From the NCBI RefSeq assembly GCF_000423885.1, contig NZ_AUIV01000022.1, positions 1 through 64,000 of the forward strand: a DNA stretch of 64,000 nt. The letters are read 5' to 3'. Source of the stretch: Thermomonas fusca DSM 15424 (GTDB lineage Bacteria; Pseudomonadota; Gammaproteobacteria; Xanthomonadales; Xanthomonadaceae). The notes beneath the pieces were generated by a model. The model worked only from the letters and a program-made list of their open reading frames with translations. It did not search any database and was not told the origin of the DNA. Numbering within the stretch: the stretch's first letter is position 1; each line of letters starts with the position of its first letter. Below, in pieces: positions 24,299 through 36,488 of the stretch. A program made the translations under genes and the position numbers.

Positions 24299-25612
24299 AT
24301 GCGTCCCACCCGTCTGGCCGTCGCGATCGCCCTGATCGCCGGCACCGTCACTTTCAACGCCGCCGCGCAGAGCGCGCCGAGCGCCCAGGACATCGCCGAG
24401 CTGAAGGCGCAGATCGCCGCGCTGCAGGCCCAGATCCAGAACCTGGAAGAGCGCAACGATGCGCAGTCCGACGTCAACGTCGATACCGCCACCCAGCTCG
24501 ACAACCTCACCAACAACAGCGTGAAGGTGGAGACCAAGGGTGGCCTGAAGGTGACCTCGGCCGACAAGAACTTCGAGGCGTCGCTGGGCGGCCGCATCCA
24601 CTTCGACGCCTACAGCTTCGACAAGGACGTGGCGGCGACCACCGACACCACCGAATTCCGCCGCGCCCGCCTGACCCTGTCCGGCAAGGCCTACGGCTGG
24701 GAATACAAGATGGAGCAGGACTTCTCCGCCGGCACCAACCTGGACGGCATCCGCGACATGTACATCGCCCGCAACATGATGGGCGGCAAGCTCACCATCG
24801 GCCACTTCAAGCCGTACCGCTCGATGGAAGAGCTGACCAGCTCCAACGAGATCCTGATGATGGAGCGTCCCAGCACCTCCGCCACCGGCATCTACAGCGG
24901 CCGCCAGTTCCAGCAGGGCGTGGGCTACCTGCGCGCCGGCGACAGCTACACCTTCGGCGTCAGCGCGTTCAACATGCGCAGTGCGCCGACCGCCCGCACC
25001 GAGGGCCTGGGCTTCTCCGCGCGCGGCACCTGGTCGCCGATCGACACGGGCACCACCACCCTGCACCTGGGCGGTTCGTACAGCCACGAGAACCTCAACA
25101 AGGGCACCCCCAATATCTCGGCCGTTTCGCACTACGCCGGCCGCCGCGGCCCGTCGCAGACCATGGCCACCACCACCGCCGGCGTGGGCGGCAACGATTC
25201 GCAGATCGACACCTTCGGGCTGGAAGCCGCGTTCCGCAACGGCCCGCTGTTCCTGCAGTCGGAGTACGCGCGCGCCAGCTACGGCCAGGCCAACGGCACC
25301 TCGCAGGACGTGGACGCCTACTACGTGCAGGGCAGCTTCATGCTCAACGGTGGCCTGAAGGCGTACAAGGGCGCCACCGGCGTGTTCGGCTCGCCCAAGG
25401 TCGGCGAGTCCGGCCTGTGGGAGCTCACCGCACGCTATGACGTGATGGAGAACAAGGACATCACCGACATGAAGACCACCTCGGCGCTGATCGGCCTGAA
25501 CTACTACATCAACCCGAACATGCGGGTGATGCTGAACTACACCAAGGGCAAGAACGACAAGACCGGCGACGAGCCGGGCCAGATCGCGCTGCGCACGCAG
25601 TTCGCGTTCTGA
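24299..25612 (+). CDS. oprP: OprO/OprP-type phosphate-selective porin
   Basis: This is a 437-residue outer-membrane porin. The signal peptide (residues 1-23, ending NAAAQ) is followed by a coiled-coil segment (about 30-60: IAELKAQIAALQAQIQNLEE), then a barrel that begins GGLKVTSADKNFEASLGGR and ends ALRTQFAF with terminal Phe. These are hallmarks of the OprP/OprO trimeric phosphate or polyphosphate channels. ATG 24299 has GGAG eight bases upstream. It is divergent from pstS2 and shares its Pho-box region, so induction under phosphate limitation is likely. Confidence 0.93.
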   Translation: MRPTRLAVAIALIAGTVTFNAAAQSAPSAQDIAELKAQIAALQAQIQNLEERNDAQSDVNVDTATQLDNLTNNSVKVETKGGLKVTSADKNFEASLGGRIHFDAYSFDKDVAATTDTTEFRRARLTLSGKAYGWEYKMEQDFSAGTNLDGIRDMYIARNMMGGKLTIGHFKPYRSMEELTSSNEILMMERPSTSATGIYSGRQFQQGVGYLRAGDSYTFGVSAFNMRSAPTARTEGLGFSARGTWSPIDTGTTTLHLGGSYSHENLNKGTPNISAVSHYAGRRGPSQTMATTTAGVGGNDSQIDTFGLEAAFRNGPLFLQSEYARASYGQANGTSQDVDAYYVQGSFMLNGGLKAYKGATGVFGSPKVGESGLWELTARYDVMENKDITDMKTTSALIGLNYYINPNMRVMLNYTKGKNDKTGDEPGQIALRTQFAF

Positions 25613-25635
25613 TCGCCGCTTCCGGCATGCAGCAA

Positions 25636-25670
25636 ACGACGCCCCGCATCCGCGGGGCGTCGTGTTTTGT
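25636..25670 (+). terminator. Terminator after the phosphate porin
   Basis: A 12-bp stem (ACGACGCCCCGC / GCGGGGCGTCGT) with loop ATCC is followed by GTTTTGT. It lies 24 bases after the porin stop and between converging genes. Confidence 0.85.
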
Positions 25671-25734
25671 GGCAGTCACCGGCGGGCGCCATCTTCCGGC
25701 GCGGCTTCGGGTCGTCGACGTCCCGCCGTGTTCT

Positions 25735-26430
25735 TCAGGGCGCAGCGGGCTGCGCCGACGGGCCCTTGTCCGGCCAGCGGCACAGGTCGTGGAGCACGCA
25801 GCGCGCGCAGTCCGGCTTGCGCGCCTTGCAGACATAGCGCCCGTGCAGGATCAGCCAGTGGTGCGCATCGCGCGCGAACTCGGCCGGCACCAGTCGCACC
25901 AGCTTGTCCTCGACCGTGCGCACATCCCTGCCCGGCGCCAGCCCGGTGCGGTTGGAGACGCGGAAGATGTGCGTGTCCACCGCGATGGTGGGCTCGCCGA
26001 ACGCGGTGTTGAGCACCACGTTGGCGGTCTTGCGGCCCACGCCGGGCAGGGCTTCCAGCGCCTCGCGCGTGCGCGGCACCTCGCCGCCGTGGCGTTCCAG
26101 CAGCAGCCGGCACAGCGCGATCACGTTGGCCGCCTTCGCATTGAACAGGCCGATGGTGTTGATGTAACCCTTCAGGCCTTCTTCGCCCAGCGCCAGGATG
26201 GCGGCGGGCGTGTTGGCGGCCGGATACAGCCGGCGCGTGGCCTTGTTGACCCCGACGTCGGTGGCCTGCGCCGACAGCACCACCGCCACCAGCAGCTCGA
26301 AGGGGGTGGTGTATTCCAGCTCGGTGGTGGGGTGCGGGTCGCCCGCGCGCAGGCGGGTGAACAGCTCGGTGATTTCGGCGGGCGCGAGCTTGCTGCCGCG
26401 CGCGGCGCGCGGCTTGGGCGTTGCGTTCAT
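25735..26430 (-). CDS. nth: Endonuclease III (DNA glycosylase/AP lyase)
   Basis: This is a 231-residue HhH-GPD glycosylase. The catalytic Lys lies in LPGVGRKTANVVL and the Asp in AVDTHIFRVSNR. The C-terminal 4Fe-4S cluster cysteines follow the C-x6-C-x2-C-x5-C pattern in VCKARKPDCARCVLHDLC. It removes oxidised pyrimidines in base excision repair. ATG 26430 overlaps the preceding small gene as ATGA. The N-terminus has a short basic extension. Confidence 0.96.
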   Translation of the reverse strand: MNATPKPRAARGSKLAPAEITELFTRLRAGDPHPTTELEYTTPFELLVAVVLSAQATDVGVNKATRRLYPAANTPAAILALGEEGLKGYINTIGLFNAKAANVIALCRLLLERHGGEVPRTREALEALPGVGRKTANVVLNTAFGEPTIAVDTHIFRVSNRTGLAPGRDVRTVEDKLVRLVPAEFARDAHHWLILHGRYVCKARKPDCARCVLHDLCRWPDKGPSAQPAAP

Positions 26431-26798
26431 GCGTGGCGTGCCTTGGCTTTCGCCAGCGCCCGCGCCAGCGCATCGGCGGCGGCCGCGGGCAGCGCGGGTG
26501 TGGCCTGCTGCGCCGTTGTCACAACGGTGGTGCGACGCGCGGCGTCGCGTTCGGTCTTGATCCGCGCCAGCCGTTCGGCGCGGGCGCGGTGGCGCTGCCG
26601 CGCGGCCAGCGCGAAGCGCCGCGCGTCGCGCGCTTCGGTCAACCGCGCGCTGCAGGCGGACGCGCAGGACGGGCAGGGTGCGGCGTCGAGCAGGCCCAGG
26701 GTCAGCGCGGCGTCCATGTCGCCATCGCCCAGCGCCGCCAGCACGGCGTGGGCCGGGTGCTTCGCGGCGCAGCTGCAGGTCGGGCAGGTGGTATCCAT
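26427..26798 (-). CDS. Conserved hypothetical protein with CxxC motifs
   Basis: This 123-residue protein begins MDTTCPTCSC and has a second cluster APCPSCASACSA near residue 42, suggesting a zinc-binding or Fe-S-like N-terminal part. An Arg/Ala-rich helical region follows. It overlaps nth by four bases and is probably co-translated with it. The function is unknown; in xanthomonads I recall such a protein between rnfB and nth, but no rnfB is present here. Confidence 0.65.
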   Translation of the reverse strand: MDTTCPTCSCAAKHPAHAVLAALGDGDMDAALTLGLLDAAPCPSCASACSARLTEARDARRFALAARQRHRARAERLARIKTERDAARRTTVVTTAQQATPALPAAAADALARALAKAKARHA

Positions 26799-26807
26799 GT
26801 CTCGTTC

Positions 26808-26832
26808 GTCACTCCAGCGAAGGCGGGAGTGA
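26808..26832. repeat. REP-like intergenic hairpin
   Basis: GTCACTCC-AGCGAAGGC-GGGAGTGA forms a short hairpin in the 40-base gap between two minus-strand genes. It resembles the common proteobacterial GTCATTCCCGCGAAGGCGGG intergenic repeat. Confidence 0.5.
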
Positions 26833-26838
26833 GCGGCT

Positions 26839-27621
<783 letters not shown>

Positions 27622-27830
27622 GCGGGGATCCAGTCGGATTTTCGTGTGCCGGGAGGGAACTTCGAGGGCCGGCCCGGGTCGCAGAGGTGTGCCGGTAGCC
27701 GTCAAGTGCCGGGGCCAGTATCCTAACGTGTCGCGCCGGGGCGTTCCGCCCGGCGTCGACGAATCCTTCCGGCCTGCGCCGGATTCCTGCGGGCCGCGTT
27801 GGCGGCCTCATTCGACATACGAGGTTGTGG

Positions 27831-28559
27831 ATGAAGTTGCGTGCGATTGCTGCCAGTGCGGCGGCCCTGACCCTGACCGCCGGCATCGCCTCGGCGCAGA
27901 CCAAGCCGGCCGCGGCCCCCGCCAAGCCCGCCACTGCTGCGCCCGCCGCCGCGCCGGTGGTCGACAAGACCCACGCCAGCTACGCCTTCGGCTGGCAGCT
28001 CGGCCAGGAACTGGTCAACACCGGCGAGCCGGTCGACATCGCCACCGTGGTGCGTGGCGTGCAGGATGCCTTCGCCAAGAAGCAGCCGGCCTACACCGAA
28101 CAGCAGCTGGGCGCCGCCTATTCCGGCTTCCAGCAGCGCATGGAGCTGAAGGCGCAGGAAGCCTTCCGCAAGGCGCTGGCCGACAACCAGGCGCAGTCCG
28201 CCGCGTTCGTCACCAAGTTCAAGGCCGAACAGGGCGTGATCACCCTGCCCAGCGGCATCATGTACCGGATCGCCAAGGCCGGCACCGGCGCCAAGGCCAC
28301 CGCCACCAGCGAAGTGCAGATCGCCTTCCGCAGCTTCCTGGCCGCCGTGGGCGTGCCGCTCAGCGGCGTGCAGACCCCGCCGGCGTTCAAGGTGGCTGAT
28401 GCGCCGATCCCGGCGCTGAAGGAAACCCTGCCGCTGATGCAGCAGGGCGCGGTGTGGGAAGTGGTCATCCCGCCGGGCAAGGGCCTGGGCGGCAACCAGA
28501 ACCAGCAGTTCGCGCAGCAGGCCGTGGCCATGCAGATCGAGCTGGGCGCGGTCAAGTAA
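27831..28559 (+). CDS. FKBP-like periplasmic protein with degenerate isomerase domain
   Basis: This is a 242-residue exported protein. The signal peptide covers residues 1-23 (ending GIASAQ), followed by an Ala/Pro-rich linker. The Mip/FkpA-type N-terminal dimerisation domain follows (SYAFGWQLGQELVNTGEPVD), then a C-terminal region beginning LPSGIMYRIAKAGTGAKA and ending WEVVIPPGKGLGG. The usual FKBP core strands (VxVHYTG, FDSS) are not evident, so isomerase activity is doubtful and a chaperone role is more likely. ATG 27831 has GAGG six bases upstream. Confidence 0.8.
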   Translation: MKLRAIAASAAALTLTAGIASAQTKPAAAPAKPATAAPAAAPVVDKTHASYAFGWQLGQELVNTGEPVDIATVVRGVQDAFAKKQPAYTEQQLGAAYSGFQQRMELKAQEAFRKALADNQAQSAAFVTKFKAEQGVITLPSGIMYRIAKAGTGAKATATSEVQIAFRSFLAAVGVPLSGVQTPPAFKVADAPIPALKETLPLMQQGAVWEVVIPPGKGLGGNQNQQFAQQAVAMQIELGAVK

Positions 28560-28653
28560 ACCGGTTGGCCGCGCCCCGGCGCGCCACCGCGGCAAGTCCC
28601 GATGCGCCGGCCATGTGCCGGCGCATCGCGTTTGCGGCGCTAACATATGCGGC

Positions 28654-28845
28654 ATGAGTGACCTGTTCCGCGCCGTGCTCAGTCCCTGCACTGGTGTCTG
28701 CACGCTGGACGAAGCCGGGCTGTGCCGCGGGTGCCGCCGTACCGGCAATGAAATCGCCGCGTGGACCACGCTGGACGATGCCGCCCGCCTGCACCTGATG
28801 GACGTGATCCTGCCGGCGCGCCCGGCAGCGGCGGAGGACCCCTGA
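28654..28845 (+). CDS. DUF1289 small protein
   Basis: This 63-residue protein has the DUF1289 cysteine pattern: SPCTGVCTLDEAGLCRGCRRTGNEIAAW. The four cysteines likely bind a metal or Fe-S centre; the function is unknown. Its TGA overlaps the next ATG (TGATG), so it is coupled to the NUDIX gene. Confidence 0.85.
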   Translation: MSDLFRAVLSPCTGVCTLDEAGLCRGCRRTGNEIAAWTTLDDAARLHLMDVILPARPAAAEDP

Positions 28846-29471
28846 TGGACGCCGCGGCGCTGGCCGACTGGCTGCGCGGTGCGCTGCATCCGCTGGATGC
28901 GCCACCCGCGGTGGCGCCGTGGAACCTGTCCGACCTGGCCGGCCTGGTGCAGCCGCTGGCGCCGCATCCGGCGGCGGTGCTGGTGGGGGTGATCCCGCGG
29001 GCGGCCGGCGCAGGGGTGCTGCTGACCCGCCGCACCGACGGCCTGCGCCACCACGGCGGCCAGGTCAGTTTCCCCGGTGGCCGCATCGAGCCTGATGACC
29101 CCAGCCCGGCCGCCGCGGCGCTGCGCGAAGCGCGCGAGGAAGTGGGCCTGCAGGCCGCGCAGGCGCGGATGCTGGGCTACCTCGATCCGCTGCTCACCAT
29201 CACCGGCTTCCGCGTGCTGCCGACGGTGGTGCTGGTGGATCCCGGCTTCCAGCCGGTGCCGGAACCGGGGGAGGTGGCCGAAGTGTTCGAAGTGCCGCTG
29301 GAACTGCTGATGGACCCGGCGCAGCTGGACACCATCGAGCTGGAGTTCGGCGGGCGCGCCCGCCACGTGTTCCAATACCGCTACCAGCCGCAGCGGATCT
29401 GGGGCGCGACCGCCTCGATCCTGTACAACCTGCGCGAACGGCTGGCTGGCTCGAACCAATGGAGGGTGTGA
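28845..29471 (+). CDS. NUDIX hydrolase, probable CoA pyrophosphatase
   Basis: This 208-residue protein has the NUDIX box GGRIEPDDPSPAAAALREAR followed by EEVGL. The upstream HHGGQVSFPGGR is the NuBI/CoA-pyrophosphatase (NudL) signature. It is expected to cleave CoA to phosphopantetheine and adenosine bisphosphate. It is coupled by stop/start overlaps to the genes on both sides. Confidence 0.88.
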   Translation: MDAAALADWLRGALHPLDAPPAVAPWNLSDLAGLVQPLAPHPAAVLVGVIPRAAGAGVLLTRRTDGLRHHGGQVSFPGGRIEPDDPSPAAAALREAREEVGLQAAQARMLGYLDPLLTITGFRVLPTVVLVDPGFQPVPEPGEVAEVFEVPLELLMDPAQLDTIELEFGGRARHVFQYRYQPQRIWGATASILYNLRERLAGSNQWRV

Positions 29472-30316
29472 TGGCCGGATGGACTACCGTGGTGCAGGCG
29501 GACATCCTGTCGGTGGCGCTGGAGCGTCCCGACCTGGTGATCGTCGACTGTCGTTTTTCCCTGATCGATCCGAACCTGGGCGAACAGTCCTGGCGGCGTT
29601 CGCACATCCCCGGCGCCGCATACGCGCACCTGGAGCGCGACCTCTCCGACATGTCCCGCAAGGGCGAGGGGCGCCATCCCTGGCCCGATGCCGAAACCTT
29701 CTGCGCCAAGCTGACCCGCTGGGGCATCGCGCCCAGTTCGCAGGTAGTGGCGTACGACGATGCCGACGGTGCCTACGCCGCGCGGCTGTGGTTCCTGCTG
29801 CGCACGCTCGGCCACGAAAAGGTGGCGGTGCTGGACGGCGGCTGGACGCGCTGGACGTCGCTGGGCCTGCCCGTCTCGTCGCTGCCGCGTGACCCTGCCA
29901 GCCAGCGCTACGTCGCCAGCTTCGACGCCTCGCGCCTGCTCGATGCAGACGCCGTCGAAGCCCATCTTGCCGCTGGCGGGATGCTGGTCGATGCGCGCGC
30001 GGCGGCGCGCTTCCGCGGCGAGGAAGAGCCGCTGGACAAGGTCGCCGGGCACGTACCGGGTGCGGTCAACCGGCCCTACGCGAACAACATGGCCGACGGC
30101 CGCTTCAAATCGCCGATGCAGCTGGCCGACGAATACCGCGCGCTGCTGGCCGGGCGCGACCCTTCCGAGGTCGTGGCGATGTGCGGCTCCGGCGTCACCG
30201 CCTGCCACAACCTGCTGGCGATGGAGCGCGCCGGGCTGCGTGGCGCCAAGCTGTTCACCGGTTCCTGGAGCGGGTGGCTGGCCGACCAGCGGCGGCCGGT
30301 GGCAACCGGGGCATGA
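29471..30316 (+). CDS. sseA: Thiosulfate/3-mercaptopyruvate sulfurtransferase
   Basis: This is a 281-residue two-domain rhodanese. The N-terminal inactive domain has VIVDCRFSLIDP, and the C-terminal catalytic domain carries the active-site loop MCGSGVTACHN. The CGSGVTA loop is typical of 3-mercaptopyruvate sulfurtransferases. ATG 29471 overlaps the NUDIX stop and has GGAGG just upstream. The next gene overlaps its end as ATGA. Confidence 0.9.
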   Translation: MAGWTTVVQADILSVALERPDLVIVDCRFSLIDPNLGEQSWRRSHIPGAAYAHLERDLSDMSRKGEGRHPWPDAETFCAKLTRWGIAPSSQVVAYDDADGAYAARLWFLLRTLGHEKVAVLDGGWTRWTSLGLPVSSLPRDPASQRYVASFDASRLLDADAVEAHLAAGGMLVDARAAARFRGEEEPLDKVAGHVPGAVNRPYANNMADGRFKSPMQLADEYRALLAGRDPSEVVAMCGSGVTACHNLLAMERAGLRGAKLFTGSWSGWLADQRRPVATGA

Positions 30317-30675
30317 ACATGGCGGCAAGCAAGGTGGAAATCTGGCATCGCCCCAGCTGCAGCAAATCCCGCGGCGCGCTGGAGATCCTGCGCGAGGCCG
30401 GCATCGAACCGGTGGTCGTGGACTACGTGGCCAACCCGCCCACCAAGGCGCGGCTGCATCAGGCCATTGCCGATGCCGGGCTCAGCGTGCGGCAGGCGAT
30501 CCGCAGCAAGGAGGCCGAGTACGCCGCTCGCGGCCTGGCCGATCCGGCGCTGCCGGACGACGTGCTGCTGGAAGCGATGGTGGCCGCCCCGGTCCTCATC
30601 GAACGTCCGTTCGTGTTCACGCCCAAGGGCGTGCGCCTGTGCCGGCCGCCGGAGACGGTGCTGGAGCTGCTGTAG
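30313..30675 (+). CDS. ArsC/YfgD-family thioredoxin-fold protein
   Basis: This is a 120-residue glutaredoxin-like arsenate reductase family protein. The N-terminal catalytic-type Cys is in RPSCSKSRGALEIL and the basic residues are in LIERPFVFTPKGVRL. Members include arsenate reductase ArsC and the YfgD group of unclear role. No ars genes are adjacent, so arsenate reduction is not certain. ATG 30313 overlaps the sulfurtransferase stop; ATG 30319 is an alternative. Confidence 0.85.
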   Translation: MNMAASKVEIWHRPSCSKSRGALEILREAGIEPVVVDYVANPPTKARLHQAIADAGLSVRQAIRSKEAEYAARGLADPALPDDVLLEAMVAAPVLIERPFVFTPKGVRLCRPPETVLELL

Positions 30676-30679
30676 GCGC

Positions 30680-31438
30680 TTACTTCCCGATCCGCGCCAG
30701 CATCGCGCGCAGCGCGGCCTGCGTGTCCGGGTGCGACCACTGGGCGACGAAGCGCGGCAGGTCGATGCGTTCGTCGGCCAGCGCGGCGATGACGTCGCGG
30801 CGGGCAATGGCGCGGGTTTCCAGCATCGGCATGTGCGGCAGCTGCAGCAGCTCCTCCAGCCAGACCCGTGCGCGGGTGGCGACGTCGTCGATGTGCACCA
30901 GCTCGTCCACCAGCCCGATCTGCAGGGCCTGCTGGGCGTCCGGCATCGCCCCGGCCACCAGCAGGCGTTCGCCGCGATGCGGGCCGACCACGCGCGCCAG
31001 CAGCGCCTGGATGCCTTCCGGCGCGACCAGGCCCACCTGGGTTTCGTTCAGGCCGATCCGATAGGGGCCGTCGGCGAGGATGCGGTAGTCGCAGCACAGC
31101 GCCAGCACGCAGCCGCCGGCCGGCGCGTGGCCGGCCATCGCCGCAACCACCGGCACGGGGCATTCCGCCAGCGCGCGGGCGGCGGAGAAGAACACCGTCC
31201 ACGCCCGCAGCAGCGCGTCCTGATCTTCGCCCAGCGACAGCAGATAGGGCACGTCCAGGCCTGCCGAAAACACCTTCGGCCCGCCCACCAGCACGATCCC
31301 GCGGGCGCCGCGCGCCGGCGCTTCGTGCAGCGCCTGCACCAGGTCGGCGCACAGCTCGGGATTCAACGCGTTGACCGGCGGCCGCGCCAGCCGCAGCTCG
31401 TGGACTTGGCCGTGGACGGTGGTTTCGATCAGCGACAT
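30680..31438 (-). CDS. Crotonase-family protein (enoyl-CoA hydratase/isomerase)
   Basis: This 252-residue crotonase-fold protein is diverged from the other copy at 26839. The oxyanion-hole regions are VFSAGLDVPYLL and MAGHAPAGGCVLALCCD. The first catalytic Glu position is replaced in APAGGCVLAL, while NETQVGLVAPEG retains the second region. An isomerase or other acyl-CoA activity is therefore as likely as hydration. It is convergent with the ArsC-like gene, four bases apart. Confidence 0.82.
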   Translation of the reverse strand: MSLIETTVHGQVHELRLARPPVNALNPELCADLVQALHEAPARGARGIVLVGGPKVFSAGLDVPYLLSLGEDQDALLRAWTVFFSAARALAECPVPVVAAMAGHAPAGGCVLALCCDYRILADGPYRIGLNETQVGLVAPEGIQALLARVVGPHRGERLLVAGAMPDAQQALQIGLVDELVHIDDVATRARVWLEELLQLPHMPMLETRAIARRDVIAALADERIDLPRFVAQWSHPDTQAALRAMLARIGK

Positions 31439-31495
31439 GGGCGGGCTCCTGGGCGACGTGCGGCCATCATAGGCGTGCGCGTCGGCGATGCGGAA

Positions 31496-31911
31496 TCAGG
31501 CGGCGGGCGCGGCCAGCAGCCGCTCCGAAGCGCGCCGCACGCAATCCGGCAGCGGCGTCGGCCGGCCGTCGCGGCGACCCACCCAGACCGCCACCACGTT
31601 GCCGTCGCAGTGCAGGGTGCCGTCAGCGGCGACGATGCGATGACCGATCACCACGCTGCTGTTGCCCAGCTTCTCGGTGAACAGTTCCACGGAAACTTCC
31701 GTCGGGTATTCGATCGGACGCTTGAAGTTGAGCGTGGCCGAAGCGACCACGGGCGCGGCGTCTTCGGTCACCCACGGCTCGCCGATGGATTCGAACCATT
31801 CGATGCGCGCCTGCTCCAGGAAGGTCAGATAGCGCGCGTTGTTGACGTGGTTGAACGCGTCCAGGTCGCTCCAGCGCAGCGGGATGGACATGCGGAACAC
31901 GGGGCGGTCGG

Positions 31912-31915
<4 letters not shown>
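31496..31915 (-). CDS. Acyl-CoA thioesterase (4HBT hot-dog fold)
   Basis: This is a 139-residue hot-dog thioesterase with the 4HBT motif RWSDLDAFNHVNNARYLTFL, where the Asp and the HVNNARY helix form the active site. It hydrolyses acyl-CoA or 4-hydroxybenzoyl-CoA-like esters. ATG 31915 overlaps the uvrA stop as ATGA, which couples it to uvrA. Confidence 0.88.
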
Positions 31916-34818
<2,903 letters not shown>

Positions 34819-34936
34819 CGGTGGGATCCTGCGGTGGGGGACGGCCGGCGGCATGCCGTCGGCCAATCAGGAAGCGTAGCGAGCCGCTGATTTGGGGGCA
34901 AATGCCGGCATCTCCAGCGCGCGGCAAGCCAACCGT

Positions 34937-35572
34937 TCAGGGGCTGCAGTACTGCCCCTGCTGCCGCACCACATCTTCCAGCAGCGCCTGTTTCCCCTTC
35001 GTGGAGGCGTCCCGGCGCAGTTCCTCCGCGGCTTCCGCAAGCCCGTCGCAGGGGTCGTCGGTATAGCCCGCCGGCCACAGCAGCATCTGCGACAGGGCGC
35101 GCACGTAATCGCCCAGGCTCGCCTCCCGCTGGCGCATGCGGAACCGCTCGGGCGGGGGCCGACGGATCGGATTGATGCTGGTCATCGGGCTCTTGCGCTC
35201 GAAACGGATGCCGTCGTCGCGCCGCTGCGCTGCCGGCATCGACCAGTCGTCGCTGGACACCGTCGGCACCGCGGCAGGGTCAACGTTGGTGCCGGCCGGG
35301 TCCGTCGCACGGGGGCCGGTGCTGGCCAGTGGGCGCGTGCTGCTCCTGCCACCAGTCCTGGCTGGTGGCGTGCGTGCCGCTGCAGGTGGCGGCAGCCGCC
35401 GCGGCAGGGTGATGTACACCAGCGTCATCGGCGGGCCGGCGGTGCCGGCATCCGCCTTGGGCCGGGTCAGTGTCCAGGCGGCCAGCAGGTGGAGCAGGGC
35501 GACCAGCAGCCACGCGCCGCCTTTCGCAGGCACGTCGATGGGCCAGGCCCGGGCAGGTCCGTTGCTATGCAT
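34937..35572 (-). CDS. Hypothetical protein with one N-terminal membrane segment
   Basis: This 211-residue protein of unknown function has one membrane anchor (WLLVALLHLLAAWTLT, about residues 20-36), a Pro-rich linker, and a charged C-terminal domain with three Cys-containing spots (DDPCDGL, QYCSP). The topology resembles TonB-like or periplasmic-domain proteins, but no motif confirms it. It stands alone between uvrA and the rplU promoter. Confidence 0.6.
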   Translation of the reverse strand: MHSNGPARAWPIDVPAKGGAWLLVALLHLLAAWTLTRPKADAGTAGPPMTLVYITLPRRLPPPAAARTPPARTGGRSSTRPLASTGPRATDPAGTNVDPAAVPTVSSDDWSMPAAQRRDDGIRFERKSPMTSINPIRRPPPERFRMRQREASLGDYVRALSQMLLWPAGYTDDPCDGLAEAAEELRRDASTKGKQALLEDVVRQQGQYCSP

Positions 35573-35660
35573 CCCACTCCCTTGGGGTTCCGAATCCGCG
35601 GCAGCGCCTCGGACGCGGATCGCCGCGCGAAGTTCCTTTCAGCCGCGGGCGCCGGGCGAG

Positions 35661-35690
35661 TTGACCCTAAGCCGCTGAATCCCCTACAAT
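35661..35690 (+). promoter_or_regulatory. Sigma-70 promoter for rplU-rpmA
   Basis: TTGACC (35661-35666) and TACAAT (35685-35690) are 18 bases apart. The start is predicted near 35697, leaving a 70-base leader before rplU. Confidence 0.75.
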
Positions 35691-35768
35691 TCCGCTCCTG
35701 TCCGCCCTCGATGGCGGCAGGCCCTGCTCAGGGCACCCAGAAGAACTACAGAACCGAGAGATACCAAC

Positions 35769-36077
35769 ATGTACGCAGTACTTGTCACCGGCGGTAAGCA
35801 ATACCGCGTGATGCAGGGCGAAACGCTCCGCGTCGAACTGCTCGAAGCCGAAGCCGGCAGCGAGATCAAGCTGGACAACATCCTGATGTTGGGCGATGCC
35901 GACGGCATCAAGCTGGGCGACGCGCTGAAGGGCGCTTCCATCACCGCGACGGTTGTCGGCCACGGCCGCGCCGACAAGGTACGGATCGTCAAGTTCCGTC
36001 GTCGCAAGCACCACCGCAAGCAGATGGGTCACCGTCAGCACTACACCGAAATCCAGATCACCGGCATCAACGCCTGA
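35769..36077 (+). CDS. rplU: 50S ribosomal protein L21
   Basis: This 102-residue L21 (MYAVLVTGGKQYRVMQGETL; C-terminal KFRRRKHHRKQMGHRQHYTE) has the usual length. It binds 23S rRNA with L20. It is first in the rplU-rpmA unit. Confidence 0.98.
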   Translation: MYAVLVTGGKQYRVMQGETLRVELLEAEAGSEIKLDNILMLGDADGIKLGDALKGASITATVVGHGRADKVRIVKFRRRKHHRKQMGHRQHYTEIQITGINA

Positions 36078-36100
36078 TCGTCAGCCTGGAGAACTAAGCA

Positions 36101-36361
36101 ATGGCACACAAAAAGGCAGGCGGCAGTACCCGTAACGGCCGCGATTCCAACCCGAAGTACCTGGGCGTCAAGATCTACGGTGGCCAAGCCATCGAAGCGG
36201 GCAACATCATCGTTCGCCAGCGCGGCACCCAGTTCCATCCGGGCACCGGCGTCGGCCTCGGCCGCGACCACACCCTGTTCGCGCTGATCGATGGCAAGGT
36301 GGAATTCACCACCAAGGGCCCGAAGCAGCGCCGCACCGTCAACATCGTCGCCGCGCAGTAA
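36101..36361 (+). CDS. rpmA: 50S ribosomal protein L27
   Basis: This 86-residue L27 has the conserved N-terminus MAHKKAGGSTRNGRDSNPK, which reaches the peptidyl-transferase centre. It lies 23 bases behind rplU and is followed by a terminator. Confidence 0.98.
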   Translation: MAHKKAGGSTRNGRDSNPKYLGVKIYGGQAIEAGNIIVRQRGTQFHPGTGVGLGRDHTLFALIDGKVEFTTKGPKQRRTVNIVAAQ

Positions 36362-36385
36362 GCGCAGGCGACGATGCGATGCGAA

Positions 36386-36411
36386 GGGCCCCGCCTCGGC
36401 GGGGTTTTTCG
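36386..36411 (+). terminator. Terminator after rpmA
   Basis: CCCCGC / GCGGGG with a four-base loop is followed by TTTTTC. It separates rpmA from obgE, whose start lies about 80 bases further. Confidence 0.85.
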
Positions 36412-36488
36412 TTTGTGTTCCCGGCTGCGGCGCCCGCGCATGCTGGCCGGCGCGCCAAACTCCACCCCAACACTGCACAATCACGCCC

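Noticed and set aside
30313..30675. Arsenic resistance operon
   Set aside because: Only an ArsC-fold protein is present; no arsR, arsB, acr3 or arsH gene is nearby, and the gene is coupled to a sulfurtransferase.
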